Positions 37,297 to 46,537 of a stretch of DNA of 64,000 bases are shown here, piece by piece (positions within the stretch are counted from its first letter, which is position 1; every line of letters starts with the position of its first letter). This DNA comes from Draconibacterium sediminis (lineage in GTDB: Bacteria; Bacteroidota; Bacteroidia; Bacteroidales; Prolixibacteraceae). The stretch lies in the NCBI RefSeq assembly GCF_000949475.1, contig NZ_JRHC01000002.1:558001-622000 (forward strand), in the 5' to 3' direction. Under the pieces are notes generated by a model. It was given only the letters and a program-made list of their open reading frames with translations. It was not told the DNA's origin and did no database searches. A program made the translations under genes and the position numbers.

Positions 37297-38952
37297 TTAT
37301 TCCCATCCTGGATTTTGTGTCAACGTTCTGTTTGAGAGCGTGATCTGCGTATTAGGAATCTGCATAAATCCTTTTGTAGCCTTAAATTTAGCAGCATCAT
37401 AAGTAACCTGATCTTCAACACCGCCACTCACAACAGTTTGCGATGCCCCGGCAATTACACTCGCCGCATTATCCAACCCGGTACGCAACAAGTCCCAGTA
37501 ACGAATCCCTTCAAAGGCAAACTCAAATTTGCGTTCGGTCATAATATCGCTGGCAGCAACTGCTGAAACGGCTTCTAAACCTGCACGGGTGTGAACTTGA
37601 TTAAAGTAATCCAGCGCATTGGATGCCCCAAGTTCTGCAGCCATAAGCAGCACATCGGCATAACGAATAAGAATGTAATCCTGATCCTGCGATATTTGGA
37701 AGTCTTTTGAACCACCGGTATCCGATGTTCCGTCAGGCAAAGCGGTAGGCGTATATTTTTTCACAGTATATCCGGTGTATTCGCGCTGGTCCTTAATATC
37801 AAAAGAGCCTTCAATACCTTCTCCAACTATGTCGATAACAGAAGCGGCTTTACGTAGATCGCCAGTTGCATAAGTGTCAACAAATCGAGGATTGACCGTA
37901 CAAGCCCCCCAGCCTTTTCCGTAAGGAGAGAAATTGGTACCACGCATTCCCATCATCACCAACCAGCGATTTCCATCGCTATTACCGTTATAGTCTGATG
38001 TACTGTTGAATTTTTGAGCGAACACAACTTCCTTGTTGCCTTTGCCAGCATACGCAGATTTGTCTAATGTATTATCGTCGGCATTTGGAACATAACTAGC
38101 AGCTGGCCAGAGGGTTTCAAAATCCTCAACAAGACCAAACTCATTGCTGGAAATAACATCTTCAAGTCCGGCCAGTACTTCCTGTTTGGTTATCCCAAGA
38201 TCGTCCTTTCCGTAGTAGCCCGTGTAAAACAGATAAACACGTGCCAACAAAGCTTCTGCGGCATACCGTGTAGCACGCCCGTCGTTTGTTGCGGCCTGTG
38301 CTTTTGGGTAAGCATCTGCCGGTATATTTTCAATGGCAAACTTAAGATCCTCAACGATCTGCTTATACGTATCTGCAGGATCTGCCTGTGGAACGTAGTC
38401 TGTAGTAGGCTCGGTCAACAATGGAACACGTTCGAAAAGGCGAACCAATTCAAAATACTCCAAAGCCCGTATAAAACGTGCTTCACCTTCAATACGGTTC
38501 TTTGCAATCGAATCTGTAGCAGCTTCGCCGGAATCCCATTCCACAACATCAGGAAGTTTTTTCAATAAAGTGTTACAACGATAGATACCTGTATAATACA
38601 ATTTCCATCCATCGTTGAAGATATCAACATCTGCCGGTGACTGGCTCTTGTCAAACCGATCCATCAATTGTAAGCCTCTGCCGTCGTTGGCACCACCACC
38701 ACCGAGGCATTCGTCAGCTGCAACTTCCGAAGTTAAATAGAACGAAAATGCAGTAACAGTAACTTGATAACCATCATAACACCCCACCAATGCCATCTCG
38801 GCATCGGCCTGCGTTTTGTAAAAGTTTGCATCCAGAAGCAGAGTTTTTGGCTCTACGTTCAAAAAACTGTCTGTACATGATGACAAAAGGCCCAGGGTTG
38901 CTACCCCGGCTATCATGATATATGATTTTAATCTCTTCATAATAATTTTCAT
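37297..38952 (-). CDS. SusD-family glycan-binding lipoprotein (SusD2)
   Basis: A 551-residue SusD-family lipoprotein (lipobox LLSSC, Cys26 from this start). Translation may instead begin at the internal Met at 38940, which gives a standard leader MKRLKSYIMI; the spacing does not decide. Family features include EARFIRALEYFELVRLFERVPLL near 155 and ERKFEFAFEGIRYWDLLRTG near 475, and the C-terminal motif LTQNPGW. It follows SusC2 after 9 bp and should form the lid of that transporter. Confidence 0.94.
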   Translation of the reverse strand: MKIIMKRLKSYIMIAGVATLGLLSSCTDSFLNVEPKTLLLDANFYKTQADAEMALVGCYDGYQVTVTAFSFYLTSEVAADECLGGGGANDGRGLQLMDRFDKSQSPADVDIFNDGWKLYYTGIYRCNTLLKKLPDVVEWDSGEAATDSIAKNRIEGEARFIRALEYFELVRLFERVPLLTEPTTDYVPQADPADTYKQIVEDLKFAIENIPADAYPKAQAATNDGRATRYAAEALLARVYLFYTGYYGKDDLGITKQEVLAGLEDVISSNEFGLVEDFETLWPAASYVPNADDNTLDKSAYAGKGNKEVVFAQKFNSTSDYNGNSDGNRWLVMMGMRGTNFSPYGKGWGACTVNPRFVDTYATGDLRKAASVIDIVGEGIEGSFDIKDQREYTGYTVKKYTPTALPDGTSDTGGSKDFQISQDQDYILIRYADVLLMAAELGASNALDYFNQVHTRAGLEAVSAVAASDIMTERKFEFAFEGIRYWDLLRTGLDNAASVIAGASQTVVSGGVEDQVTYDAAKFKATKGFMQIPNTQITLSNRTLTQNPGWE

Positions 38953-38961
38953 TTAATTGAT

Positions 38962-41900
38962 TTAAAATTTAAGATTAACTCCAACCAGTACCGTTCTCGG
39001 ACGTGGATAATATCCTAAATCAACACCTGAAACCCAGGATTCCACACCATATCCGATTTCAGGATCCATACCATTGTACTTGGTAAATGTAAAGGCATTC
39101 TGTACCGAAGTATATAAACGACATTGACTGATCGCTTTCAAATTAATCAGTTTTGAAAAGTCATAACCAAGGCTAACATTGCTTATTCGTAAATAATCTC
39201 CATCGTGCACATACAAATCAGAGAATATCCAGTTCAGATTATTTACCGTTACACGAGGAATACGATTTGATGTACCTTCTCCGGTCCAACGTTGTAATAT
39301 AGCAGTGGTGTAATTTGATTGCTGCCCAACCTGTCCGTACGATTGAACGATTTTGCTGCCCATCGCAAAACTGGCATCAACGCCAAAATCGAAGTTTTTA
39401 TATTGGAAGCCAAAGTTAAATCCACCGCTTATTTTTGGAAGACCGTTACCTAAATCGACTTTATCGTTGTTGTCAATTACACCATCCATATTCTGATCAA
39501 CAAATTTCACATCGCCGGGCGTAGCACCACCAGGCTGCAAAATTCCTTTTCCGGCTGCCATCCATGCATCAATATCTTCCTGATTCTGGAAAAGCCCATT
39601 GGTTTCGTATCCCCAGAAATATCCAATGGCATATCCGTTTTCAGTCCGGTAAAATTCTTCTGAGTTGGCATAAAGCATATTTGTCAACCCATGCACAATT
39701 CCATCTGCTGTTGGAATTAGCCCTACTGAGTTTTTATTATAAGCGCCATTCACCCCGATGTAATAACTGAAATCATTAATATTGTCGTTCCAGTTGACAG
39801 CCAGTTCAACCCCTTTGTTTTTCACACTACCACCATTAATCCACGGTGCTTTTGCACCGGCAGTTGCCGGTACCGGCGCTTGCACCAACCAGTCTTTGGT
39901 AGTTTTTACATAGTAGTCTCCGCTTACGGCTAAACGCCCCTTCAAAAAGCGGGAATCAAAACCGATATCAGTTTGTTCCGATGTTTCCCAACGCAGGCTT
40001 TCGTTTGACAATTGCCCCTGGTAAGCTCCCGCAGTGTTTACTCCGGCGTTACCAAAGTTGTAAAATGCTGCAGGATTGTTGCCACTAACTGCAGTTGAAG
40101 TACTGATTAGTGAGGCGTATTTAAAATCGGGAATACTCTGGTTACCAACCTGTCCCCAGCTTGCGCGAAGTTTCAGTTGTTCGAGCCAGCCTTTTGTTGA
40201 ACCCATAAAAGACTCTTCGCTGATTGTCCAACCAGCAGAAACCGAAGGGAAATAGCCCCAATGGTTACCTGGAGCAAACTTAGAAGAACCGTCAGCTCTC
40301 AACGTTGCGTTTAAAATATATTTTTCCTTGTAGTTGTACCCAATTCTTCCGAAATACGAAAGGCGGCGATAATCAACCGAAGGAGCACCTCCAACAGATT
40401 TTGTTTTAATAACCGTTGTTCCGTCATCGTCAAGATGAGCTTCTCCTGTTGTATTATCCAAATAGGCATGTCCAAAATCATCCAATTGCGGTACCAGGTT
40501 CCAGTTGCTACCTGACATTCCTATGCCTTGATAACTTATTGATTCCGTTCCGAGCAACACACTGAAAGCATGATCCTCATTAATATCGAAGTTGTACCCT
40601 ACCGTATTCGTCCAGGTTAGCGTAAATCCGCTGCTCATACCCTGGCTAACAGTTTCATGGTCTTCGTTGTACGAATAAATCGAAAACCGATAATAGGGAG
40701 TAAAACCTCGGGAATTGGAAGAATAGTAGTTGAGTCCAAAAACGGTTCTTACCTTCAGGTTTTTAATAGGTTCCAATTCGGCGTAAACGTCGCCTAAAAG
40801 TCTTTGGCTTCTGTTTATCCTATGGTTGGTAAGCATGGCACCGTAGGGGTTGCCATCGGCCTTATTCCATTTTGCATCACTGGTATCGTTAAAAGGACTG
40901 CCGTAAATATTATTATCGCTATATACAGGCGCTAAAGGAGATGTATTAAAAGCACTACGCAACGTATTATTGTATTGGTTCCCATCGCTGATGCCTTTAG
41001 TGTCGATAAAGTTCAGGTTTAGATGTTGCCCCACAACAAGCACATCTTTATACACTTTGTGTTCGGTGTTTAACCTGAATCCATACCGATCGTAGTTCGA
41101 TACTGCGGAACCGCCAACCACACCTTCCTGCGAAGTATAACTTAGCGACATAGCATAAATTGAAGTTTCAGAACCACCGCTAATATTGAGCGAATAATTT
41201 TCGGTTTTCGCATCTTCCTTGAGCATCTGCCCCATCCAGTCGGTATCGGCGAGATAGCCATCCTTTGCATCCCAGTCGAAAGGATTGAGACCAGAGTTAA
41301 TCTGTTGCTCATCCATAATCATCCGGTATTCCTTTGCATTCAATAACGGAACTTTCCTTTCAACATTCTGAATGCCTCGGTATGCATCGAATGAAACCTG
41401 GCCATGTCCTTTCTTACCTTGTTTAGTTGTGATAAGAATTACACCATTAGCTGCCTGCGATCCATAAATCGCGGCCGAAGCAGCATCTTTTAAAACATCA
41501 ATAGACTCGATATCTGCTGCATTCAGGGTTGTAATATCACCTTCTACTCCATCAACGATATACAGTGGCTGTGAACTACCGATTGTACCTAAACCGCGAA
41601 TGGTCACTTTCATGCCAGCTCCTGGTTGCCCTGAAGTAGATGAAATGTTCACACCAGGAGTTTTTCCTTGCAAAGCTTGCAATGGGTTAGTGGTATTCAT
41701 TTTTGCCAATTCCTCACCCTTCACCTGAACGGTAGCACCAGTAACCAATTTTTTCTTTTGAACGCCATAACCAACAGCAACAATTTCTTCCAGTCCGATA
41801 GCCTCTTCTTCCATGGTAACATCTATCGTACTTCTTCCTGCTACCCCAATTTCGGTCTTTTTCATCCCCACGAAAGAAAAGACGAGAACTCCATCTCCGG

Positions 41901-42135
41901 GAACATCTTGCAATGTATATTTTCCATCAACATCAGTAATTGTTCCCCGGCTTGTTCCTTTTACAACAATGCTAACACCCGGCAAAAACTCTCCATCGCG
42001 TTGAGATTTTACCTTTCCGGAAATAGCAATGTTTTGTCCGAAGGAAGGAACGCCCCATATTACCATTAACAAAATGACATAAAGACTCCTAATTGTAGCC
42101 CCCCGCCATATTAAAAAACTACGCGTATTTTTCAT
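38962..42135 (-). CDS. SusC-family TonB-dependent transporter (SusC2)
   Basis: A 1057-residue SusC protein. Order: signal peptide (to about 34, GVPSFGQ), CarboxypepD_reg-like domain (38-110), TonB-box region (EEIVAVGYG near 120), plug with PLYIVDGVEG and DVLKDAASAAIYGSQAANGVI, then the barrel ending VLVGVNLKF. It lies 118 bp downstream of the HTCS gene in the same direction, the typical arrangement of a regulator and its target operon. The N-terminal module is about 85% identical by eye to SusC1, whereas plug and barrel differ strongly. So the two may share a TonB/anti-sigma-like interface but import different glycans (inferred). Confidence 0.95.
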   Translation of the reverse strand: MKNTRSFLIWRGATIRSLYVILLMVIWGVPSFGQNIAISGKVKSQRDGEFLPGVSIVVKGTSRGTITDVDGKYTLQDVPGDGVLVFSFVGMKKTEIGVAGRSTIDVTMEEEAIGLEEIVAVGYGVQKKKLVTGATVQVKGEELAKMNTTNPLQALQGKTPGVNISSTSGQPGAGMKVTIRGLGTIGSSQPLYIVDGVEGDITTLNAADIESIDVLKDAASAAIYGSQAANGVILITTKQGKKGHGQVSFDAYRGIQNVERKVPLLNAKEYRMIMDEQQINSGLNPFDWDAKDGYLADTDWMGQMLKEDAKTENYSLNISGGSETSIYAMSLSYTSQEGVVGGSAVSNYDRYGFRLNTEHKVYKDVLVVGQHLNLNFIDTKGISDGNQYNNTLRSAFNTSPLAPVYSDNNIYGSPFNDTSDAKWNKADGNPYGAMLTNHRINRSQRLLGDVYAELEPIKNLKVRTVFGLNYYSSNSRGFTPYYRFSIYSYNEDHETVSQGMSSGFTLTWTNTVGYNFDINEDHAFSVLLGTESISYQGIGMSGSNWNLVPQLDDFGHAYLDNTTGEAHLDDDGTTVIKTKSVGGAPSVDYRRLSYFGRIGYNYKEKYILNATLRADGSSKFAPGNHWGYFPSVSAGWTISEESFMGSTKGWLEQLKLRASWGQVGNQSIPDFKYASLISTSTAVSGNNPAAFYNFGNAGVNTAGAYQGQLSNESLRWETSEQTDIGFDSRFLKGRLAVSGDYYVKTTKDWLVQAPVPATAGAKAPWINGGSVKNKGVELAVNWNDNINDFSYYIGVNGAYNKNSVGLIPTADGIVHGLTNMLYANSEEFYRTENGYAIGYFWGYETNGLFQNQEDIDAWMAAGKGILQPGGATPGDVKFVDQNMDGVIDNNDKVDLGNGLPKISGGFNFGFQYKNFDFGVDASFAMGSKIVQSYGQVGQQSNYTTAILQRWTGEGTSNRIPRVTVNNLNWIFSDLYVHDGDYLRISNVSLGYDFSKLINLKAISQCRLYTSVQNAFTFTKYNGMDPEIGYGVESWVSGVDLGYYPRPRTVLVGVNLKF

Positions 42136-42188
42136 ACAACATAAATTTAGATTAGTAAATTAGCTTATAATCAGCTCAATATCAGCGG

Positions 42189-42196
42189 CAAAATTA
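42189..42196 (-). promoter_or_regulatory. -7 element of the SusC2 promoter
   Basis: On the minus strand TAATTTTG matches TAnnTTTG, about 54 nt before the SusC2 start and about 25 bp downstream of the conserved ATGG block. No -33 TTTG is present, as expected for an activator-dependent promoter. At the same alignment position the SusC1 leader has TAAATTAG. Confidence 0.45.
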
Positions 42197-42217
42197 GGGA
42201 TCGACAACACCAGTACA

Positions 42218-42240
42218 GGGTATGCCATGTATTTAATATA
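42218..42240 (-). promoter_or_regulatory. Candidate HTCS binding site upstream of SusC2
   Basis: On the minus strand the block reads TATTAAATACATGGCATACC. It shares AAATACATGG with the SusC1 leader and ATGGCATA with the copy at 63313-63330. Placed just upstream of the -35 region, it fits an AraC-type activator site; this is inference. Confidence 0.4.
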
Positions 42241-42253
42241 GGACAACGATGTC

Positions 42254-45200
42254 TTAATTGGGATTATTTAATCTGCGTAGATAGTCGGAAGGAGAAATAC
42301 CAAATTCATTTTTGAAGTTAACAGAGAATCTTTTAGGGGAGTTGAAGCCGACTGCATAAGCAATTTCGGCTATATGTAACTGACTTTTCTCCAAAAGCTG
42401 GCGACCGCGTTTTAAACGAATTGTACGGATAAACTCAGCGGGCCCTTTTCCTGTGATGCTCATTAATTTTTTATACAAGTGGCCCCTGCTAAGGCCAACC
42501 AAACTTCCAAGATCTTCAACCGAAAATTCGGGATCATCAATGTGTTCTTCAACTGCCTTAATAGCATCCTCTATCAGTTGTTCATCCAGCGAAGTAATTG
42601 TTATCTCGGAGGGAGAAACATCCATTTTCTGGCTAAAGGAAAGATGGCACTTCTCTGTCCATTCAAGAAATTTTCGAATACGTAGTTTTAATAAATTGAA
42701 GTTAAAGGGTTTGGTGAGATAATCATCAGCTCCCAGTTTCAGTCCTTCCAACTGATATTCTTCTGCAGTACGTGCGGTCAACAAGATCACAGGAATATGT
42801 GACCATTGGATATTGGTTTTTATTTTTTCACAAAGTTCAGTACCGCTCATAACAGGCATCATTACGTCGCTCACCACTATTGATATATCATTCTCCTGTA
42901 ATTGGTCCAGAGCTTCTTGTCCGTTATAGGCCACTAATACTGTATATTCATCTGAAAGGCTGTCGGCCATAAACTCACAAAAATCTTTGTTATCATCCAC
43001 AAACAGAAGTACCGGATTGGCAGGAATCCGTTGTTCCACTTCCTGTTCCTGTTCAAACTGCTCTTCATTCCCCGTTGTATCAGCTGAGAGTTCATCCTGA
43101 ATATCTTCATTCCAAACCGGAAGCCTGACTATAAATCTACTTCCACGAGGTTTGTTATCCTCAACCGTGATACTACCATCGTGCATCCGGACGTATTCAT
43201 TCACAATATGCAATCCTATTCCACTTCCCGTTTTTTCAGGGTGCCGGGAAGACTGGAAAAACCGGTCAAATACATGAGGCTTGTCAATGTCTAAAATTCC
43301 ATCTCCCGAGTCCGACACAGACAAATAAATATCATCATCTTCCCGGGAAATACAAACAGTTACAACTCCACCATCAGGCGTAAATTTAAAAGCATTGGAA
43401 AGCAAATTCAACATTACCTTCCGTAATTTGTCCGGATCAAATTGTGTTGTCAGCACTTCTGGTTTGCTTTCAAATGAAAACTCAATCTGGCGTTCGGCGG
43501 CAGTACCCTGAAATGTGAAACACAACTCCCTGATAAAGCTCACCAAATCTCCTTGTTTAGTCCGTAAAACCTCACCTCCCGCATCCAATTTCCGGAAGTC
43601 AAGCAAGGTGTTGATTATGTGCAATAACTGCTCGGCACTTTTGTTTATCATTTCTAGCTTTTTACGCAAGCCAGCATCCATTGATCCATTTAATATTGTT
43701 TGTAAGGGTGTGAGTATTAGTGTAAGCGGTGTACGAAGATCATGACTTATATTTGTAAAGAACCGAAGTTTCATTTCATAAAGGTTTGTTTCCTGCTCTC
43801 GCACTAATTGCATTCTTTGCGCTTCGAGCCTCATTTTTTGCCTTCTTCGGCTTCGGTATATAATATACACAACAAGAGTAATTACCGACAAGATGTACAG
43901 CGCCCATGCCCACCGCGACAAATAAAATGGCGGAGTTACATAAATGTTTAAATAAGAAACCTGATCGCTCCAATCTCCATCACTATTGCATGCTTTTATT
44001 TCAAGTTCATAATCGCCGGGCGCCAAAGAAGAAAACACAACCCGGTTTTCCGAAGTGTTTTGCCATTGTTCCTGTAGTCCTTTCATTCGGTAGGCATATC
44101 TCACCTTATTGGGGTATAACAAATCGCCTGTTGTATATTTTATCTGAATTAGCTTATCGGTGTACCGAAATGTTAACGAACGGGTTAGTTCCATCGGACG
44201 TTCCAGCAATTTACGTCCTTTATAGAGTGAATCGACCATGATCTGATCAATTCCAACACTCAACCCAGTAAAAGTAACTTTAGCGGGAGGTTGGTTCTTC
44301 TCCAGCATTTTATTTGGATTGACAATTGAATAACCCTCAGTGCCGCCAACAAGAATATCGCCACTACGTACCTTACATATTGCGCGGTTATTAAAATAAT
44401 TATCGATAAGGCCGTCTTCATCTGTGAAGTTTTTACAGGTAACCATCAGGTTACCTTGCTTGTCCTGTTCCGCTGTAATTACAGAAAGTCCATTACTCGT
44501 AGTTACCCAAAGGTTTTGATGATCATCTTCAACAATACCGCGAATGATGTTGTCTCGCAAGCCATTTGTTTTATCGATATAATAGATGGTATCTTTCTTT
44601 AGATCCCATAGGCTCAATCCTTCGGCGTGCCCCAGCCAAATGTTGTCCTTGGTGTCTTTGTATACACAACTTATCAGACCTTGTTTGAAATTCTGTGTGC
44701 CCGAATTATTTCCCAGATAGCTGCTGCAATCGTTTGTTTTTATGTCGACAACATAAAGGCCGTAAACAGTTGCAACATACAATTTATCGCCTCCATCATA
44801 AAACATATCCAATGGATGCTGCATGCCTTCACACTCGATCTCCATTGAATTCAAACTCTCTTCTCCATTCCTCAAAAGTTGTATGGCCCCACCCAGAGTA
44901 CCTATCCATAAATTGCCGTACCGGTCTTCTTTCAAACTCCAGATATTATTGCCTGCCAGGTCGCTGTTTTCAGTTGAAAACCGGTCAACCTTTCCGTTAT
45001 CATAGCGATAAAGACCATCTAAATACGTTCCGATCCATATACGTCCTTTCCTGTCTTCCAGAAGCGATACTATAGGACTTTTCGGGAGAGAAAGCTGCCT
45101 GATACCAAATTCTTTGTCTTTCAAAAATAAGCCATTTCCATCAGTGCCCAGCCAAATCCTGCCGTCCCGGTCCTCAAGAATTACGCTTACATCCTCACAA

Positions 45201-46267
45201 TCTGCCTGCTCAACATTTATAATACTCTGTAAACTATTATGATAGTAGGAAATGCCGTTTTTATTGTGTCCTATCCAGATAATCCCGTTATCATCATGGT
45301 ACAAGTATTCAATATGATTGGAGGCAATGGATGAACTTGTTTTTTGATCTTCCTTCAAGTTTGTTACCTCCCCACTGGCGATATTATAAATGAGTAGCCC
45401 GTTATGATCGGTGCCAATCCAGATATGCCCGTTTCTGTCATCCATAAAAATTAACATCCGTTTGGATTGACTTCCTGAGTTTAGCTGCAATTTGGCCCAG
45501 GTAGCCTTTGGGGTTTTCTTGTAAAAGACCACGTCTGTACTACCCGACCAAAGCCATAAGCCACCCTTGTAATCTGCATATAATTTATTGTATAATAACG
45601 GATTGATATTTTTAGGCAGTTCAAGCACTTGCTGCCTGCCGGTTTGTTTGTTTATTTGCCACAAAAGGCCTGGCCTTAAAAAACCATATAAGTTCTTTCC
45701 GTCATCACTAAATTCCACAGATACCTCCTCATTGAGGCTTAGCTTTAAGCTAAATGTTTTTAATGCATTTTTTTGTGTATCATAACTATATAGTTGCTGC
45801 CTACTCAAAACCCATAAATCTTTCTCTTTATCGATGTATATCTTGTAATTACCACCAACTACAATTCCAATTTTTTGCAAAAACCCGGGGACATCGTTTA
45901 TGAAATTATCTTTGTCGCGGTTATATACCGTATAGGTGCTACTATTAATCCAAATGTTACCCAATCCATCTTCCTGCAAACCAAGAATATTGTTTGATGC
46001 TATCGAATTCGATACGTTGGTTTCTGTAGTATATGTTTTAAATTCGTAACCATCATAACGATTCAGACCGTATTCGGTGCCAATCCACAAAAAACCATAA
46101 CTGTCTTTTAAAACCGAAGTGACATTTCCGTTTGAAAGCCCATCCTTTGTTGTAAGGTGCAGAAAAACATAAGACGGTTGTGCTGTTGACTGAACCACAA
46201 CCGAAATAAGTAAAATAAGCAAGCCCAATATGCCTCCTAAAAATTTAGTATGTTTTCCACTCTTCAC
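42254..46267 (-). CDS. Hybrid two-component system regulator (HTCS) of PUL-A
   Basis: A one-protein sensor and transcription factor of 1337 residues. Order: signal peptide (about 1-29), two seven-bladed propellers made of Reg_prop repeats (about 35-680, repeated LWIGT motifs), a Y_Y_Y domain (about 690-775), a transmembrane helix (about 784-806), HisKA with the phospho-acceptor His near 842 (FTNISHDLRTPL), HATPase (about 950-1060, NLLSNAFKFTPDGG), a receiver with phospho-Asp near 1131 (VVSDVMMP) and an AraC-type HTH (about 1235-1337). It senses an oligosaccharide in the periplasm and activates PUL genes. It precedes SusC2 in the same direction; SusC1 has no regulator of its own, so it may control both. 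Confidence 0.96.
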   Translation of the reverse strand: MKSGKHTKFLGGILGLLILLISVVVQSTAQPSYVFLHLTTKDGLSNGNVTSVLKDSYGFLWIGTEYGLNRYDGYEFKTYTTETNVSNSIASNNILGLQEDGLGNIWINSSTYTVYNRDKDNFINDVPGFLQKIGIVVGGNYKIYIDKEKDLWVLSRQQLYSYDTQKNALKTFSLKLSLNEEVSVEFSDDGKNLYGFLRPGLLWQINKQTGRQQVLELPKNINPLLYNKLYADYKGGLWLWSGSTDVVFYKKTPKATWAKLQLNSGSQSKRMLIFMDDRNGHIWIGTDHNGLLIYNIASGEVTNLKEDQKTSSSIASNHIEYLYHDDNGIIWIGHNKNGISYYHNSLQSIINVEQADCEDVSVILEDRDGRIWLGTDGNGLFLKDKEFGIRQLSLPKSPIVSLLEDRKGRIWIGTYLDGLYRYDNGKVDRFSTENSDLAGNNIWSLKEDRYGNLWIGTLGGAIQLLRNGEESLNSMEIECEGMQHPLDMFYDGGDKLYVATVYGLYVVDIKTNDCSSYLGNNSGTQNFKQGLISCVYKDTKDNIWLGHAEGLSLWDLKKDTIYYIDKTNGLRDNIIRGIVEDDHQNLWVTTSNGLSVITAEQDKQGNLMVTCKNFTDEDGLIDNYFNNRAICKVRSGDILVGGTEGYSIVNPNKMLEKNQPPAKVTFTGLSVGIDQIMVDSLYKGRKLLERPMELTRSLTFRYTDKLIQIKYTTGDLLYPNKVRYAYRMKGLQEQWQNTSENRVVFSSLAPGDYELEIKACNSDGDWSDQVSYLNIYVTPPFYLSRWAWALYILSVITLVVYIIYRSRRRQKMRLEAQRMQLVREQETNLYEMKLRFFTNISHDLRTPLTLILTPLQTILNGSMDAGLRKKLEMINKSAEQLLHIINTLLDFRKLDAGGEVLRTKQGDLVSFIRELCFTFQGTAAERQIEFSFESKPEVLTTQFDPDKLRKVMLNLLSNAFKFTPDGGVVTVCISREDDDIYLSVSDSGDGILDIDKPHVFDRFFQSSRHPEKTGSGIGLHIVNEYVRMHDGSITVEDNKPRGSRFIVRLPVWNEDIQDELSADTTGNEEQFEQEQEVEQRIPANPVLLFVDDNKDFCEFMADSLSDEYTVLVAYNGQEALDQLQENDISIVVSDVMMPVMSGTELCEKIKTNIQWSHIPVILLTARTAEEYQLEGLKLGADDYLTKPFNFNLLKLRIRKFLEWTEKCHLSFSQKMDVSPSEITITSLDEQLIEDAIKAVEEHIDDPEFSVEDLGSLVGLSRGHLYKKLMSITGKGPAEFIRTIRLKRGRQLLEKSQLHIAEIAYAVGFNSPKRFSVNFKNEFGISPSDYLRRLNNPN

Positions 46268-46349
46268 AGTAACTTATTTAACACTCTAAGATATGGAAAA
46301 TGACGAGTAAAACGGCCGGACAACTATGGATTATGGGGCTGTATTGTTT

Positions 46350-46357
46350 CAAATATA
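46350..46357 (-). promoter_or_regulatory. -7 element of the HTCS gene promoter
   Basis: On the minus strand TATATTTG matches TAnnTTTG exactly, 83 nt before the HTCS start. No TTTG stands at the -33 distance. It is the only such match in the 270-bp gap upstream of the regulator. Confidence 0.45.
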
Positions 46358-46537
46358 GTATCACTATGTTTCATACTGCTTAATTATTCAATTCGAAAAG
46401 ATCACAAAGCAGTTTTGGAAGAATTCAACACATCCCACAGAGGTATTGTTTTTTCAATATCTTAATCTAAAAAAAAACAGAATTCCTTAATCATCCATCA
46501 CTACTTTTCTATTGATTTCTGAATCCAGCCAATTCTT

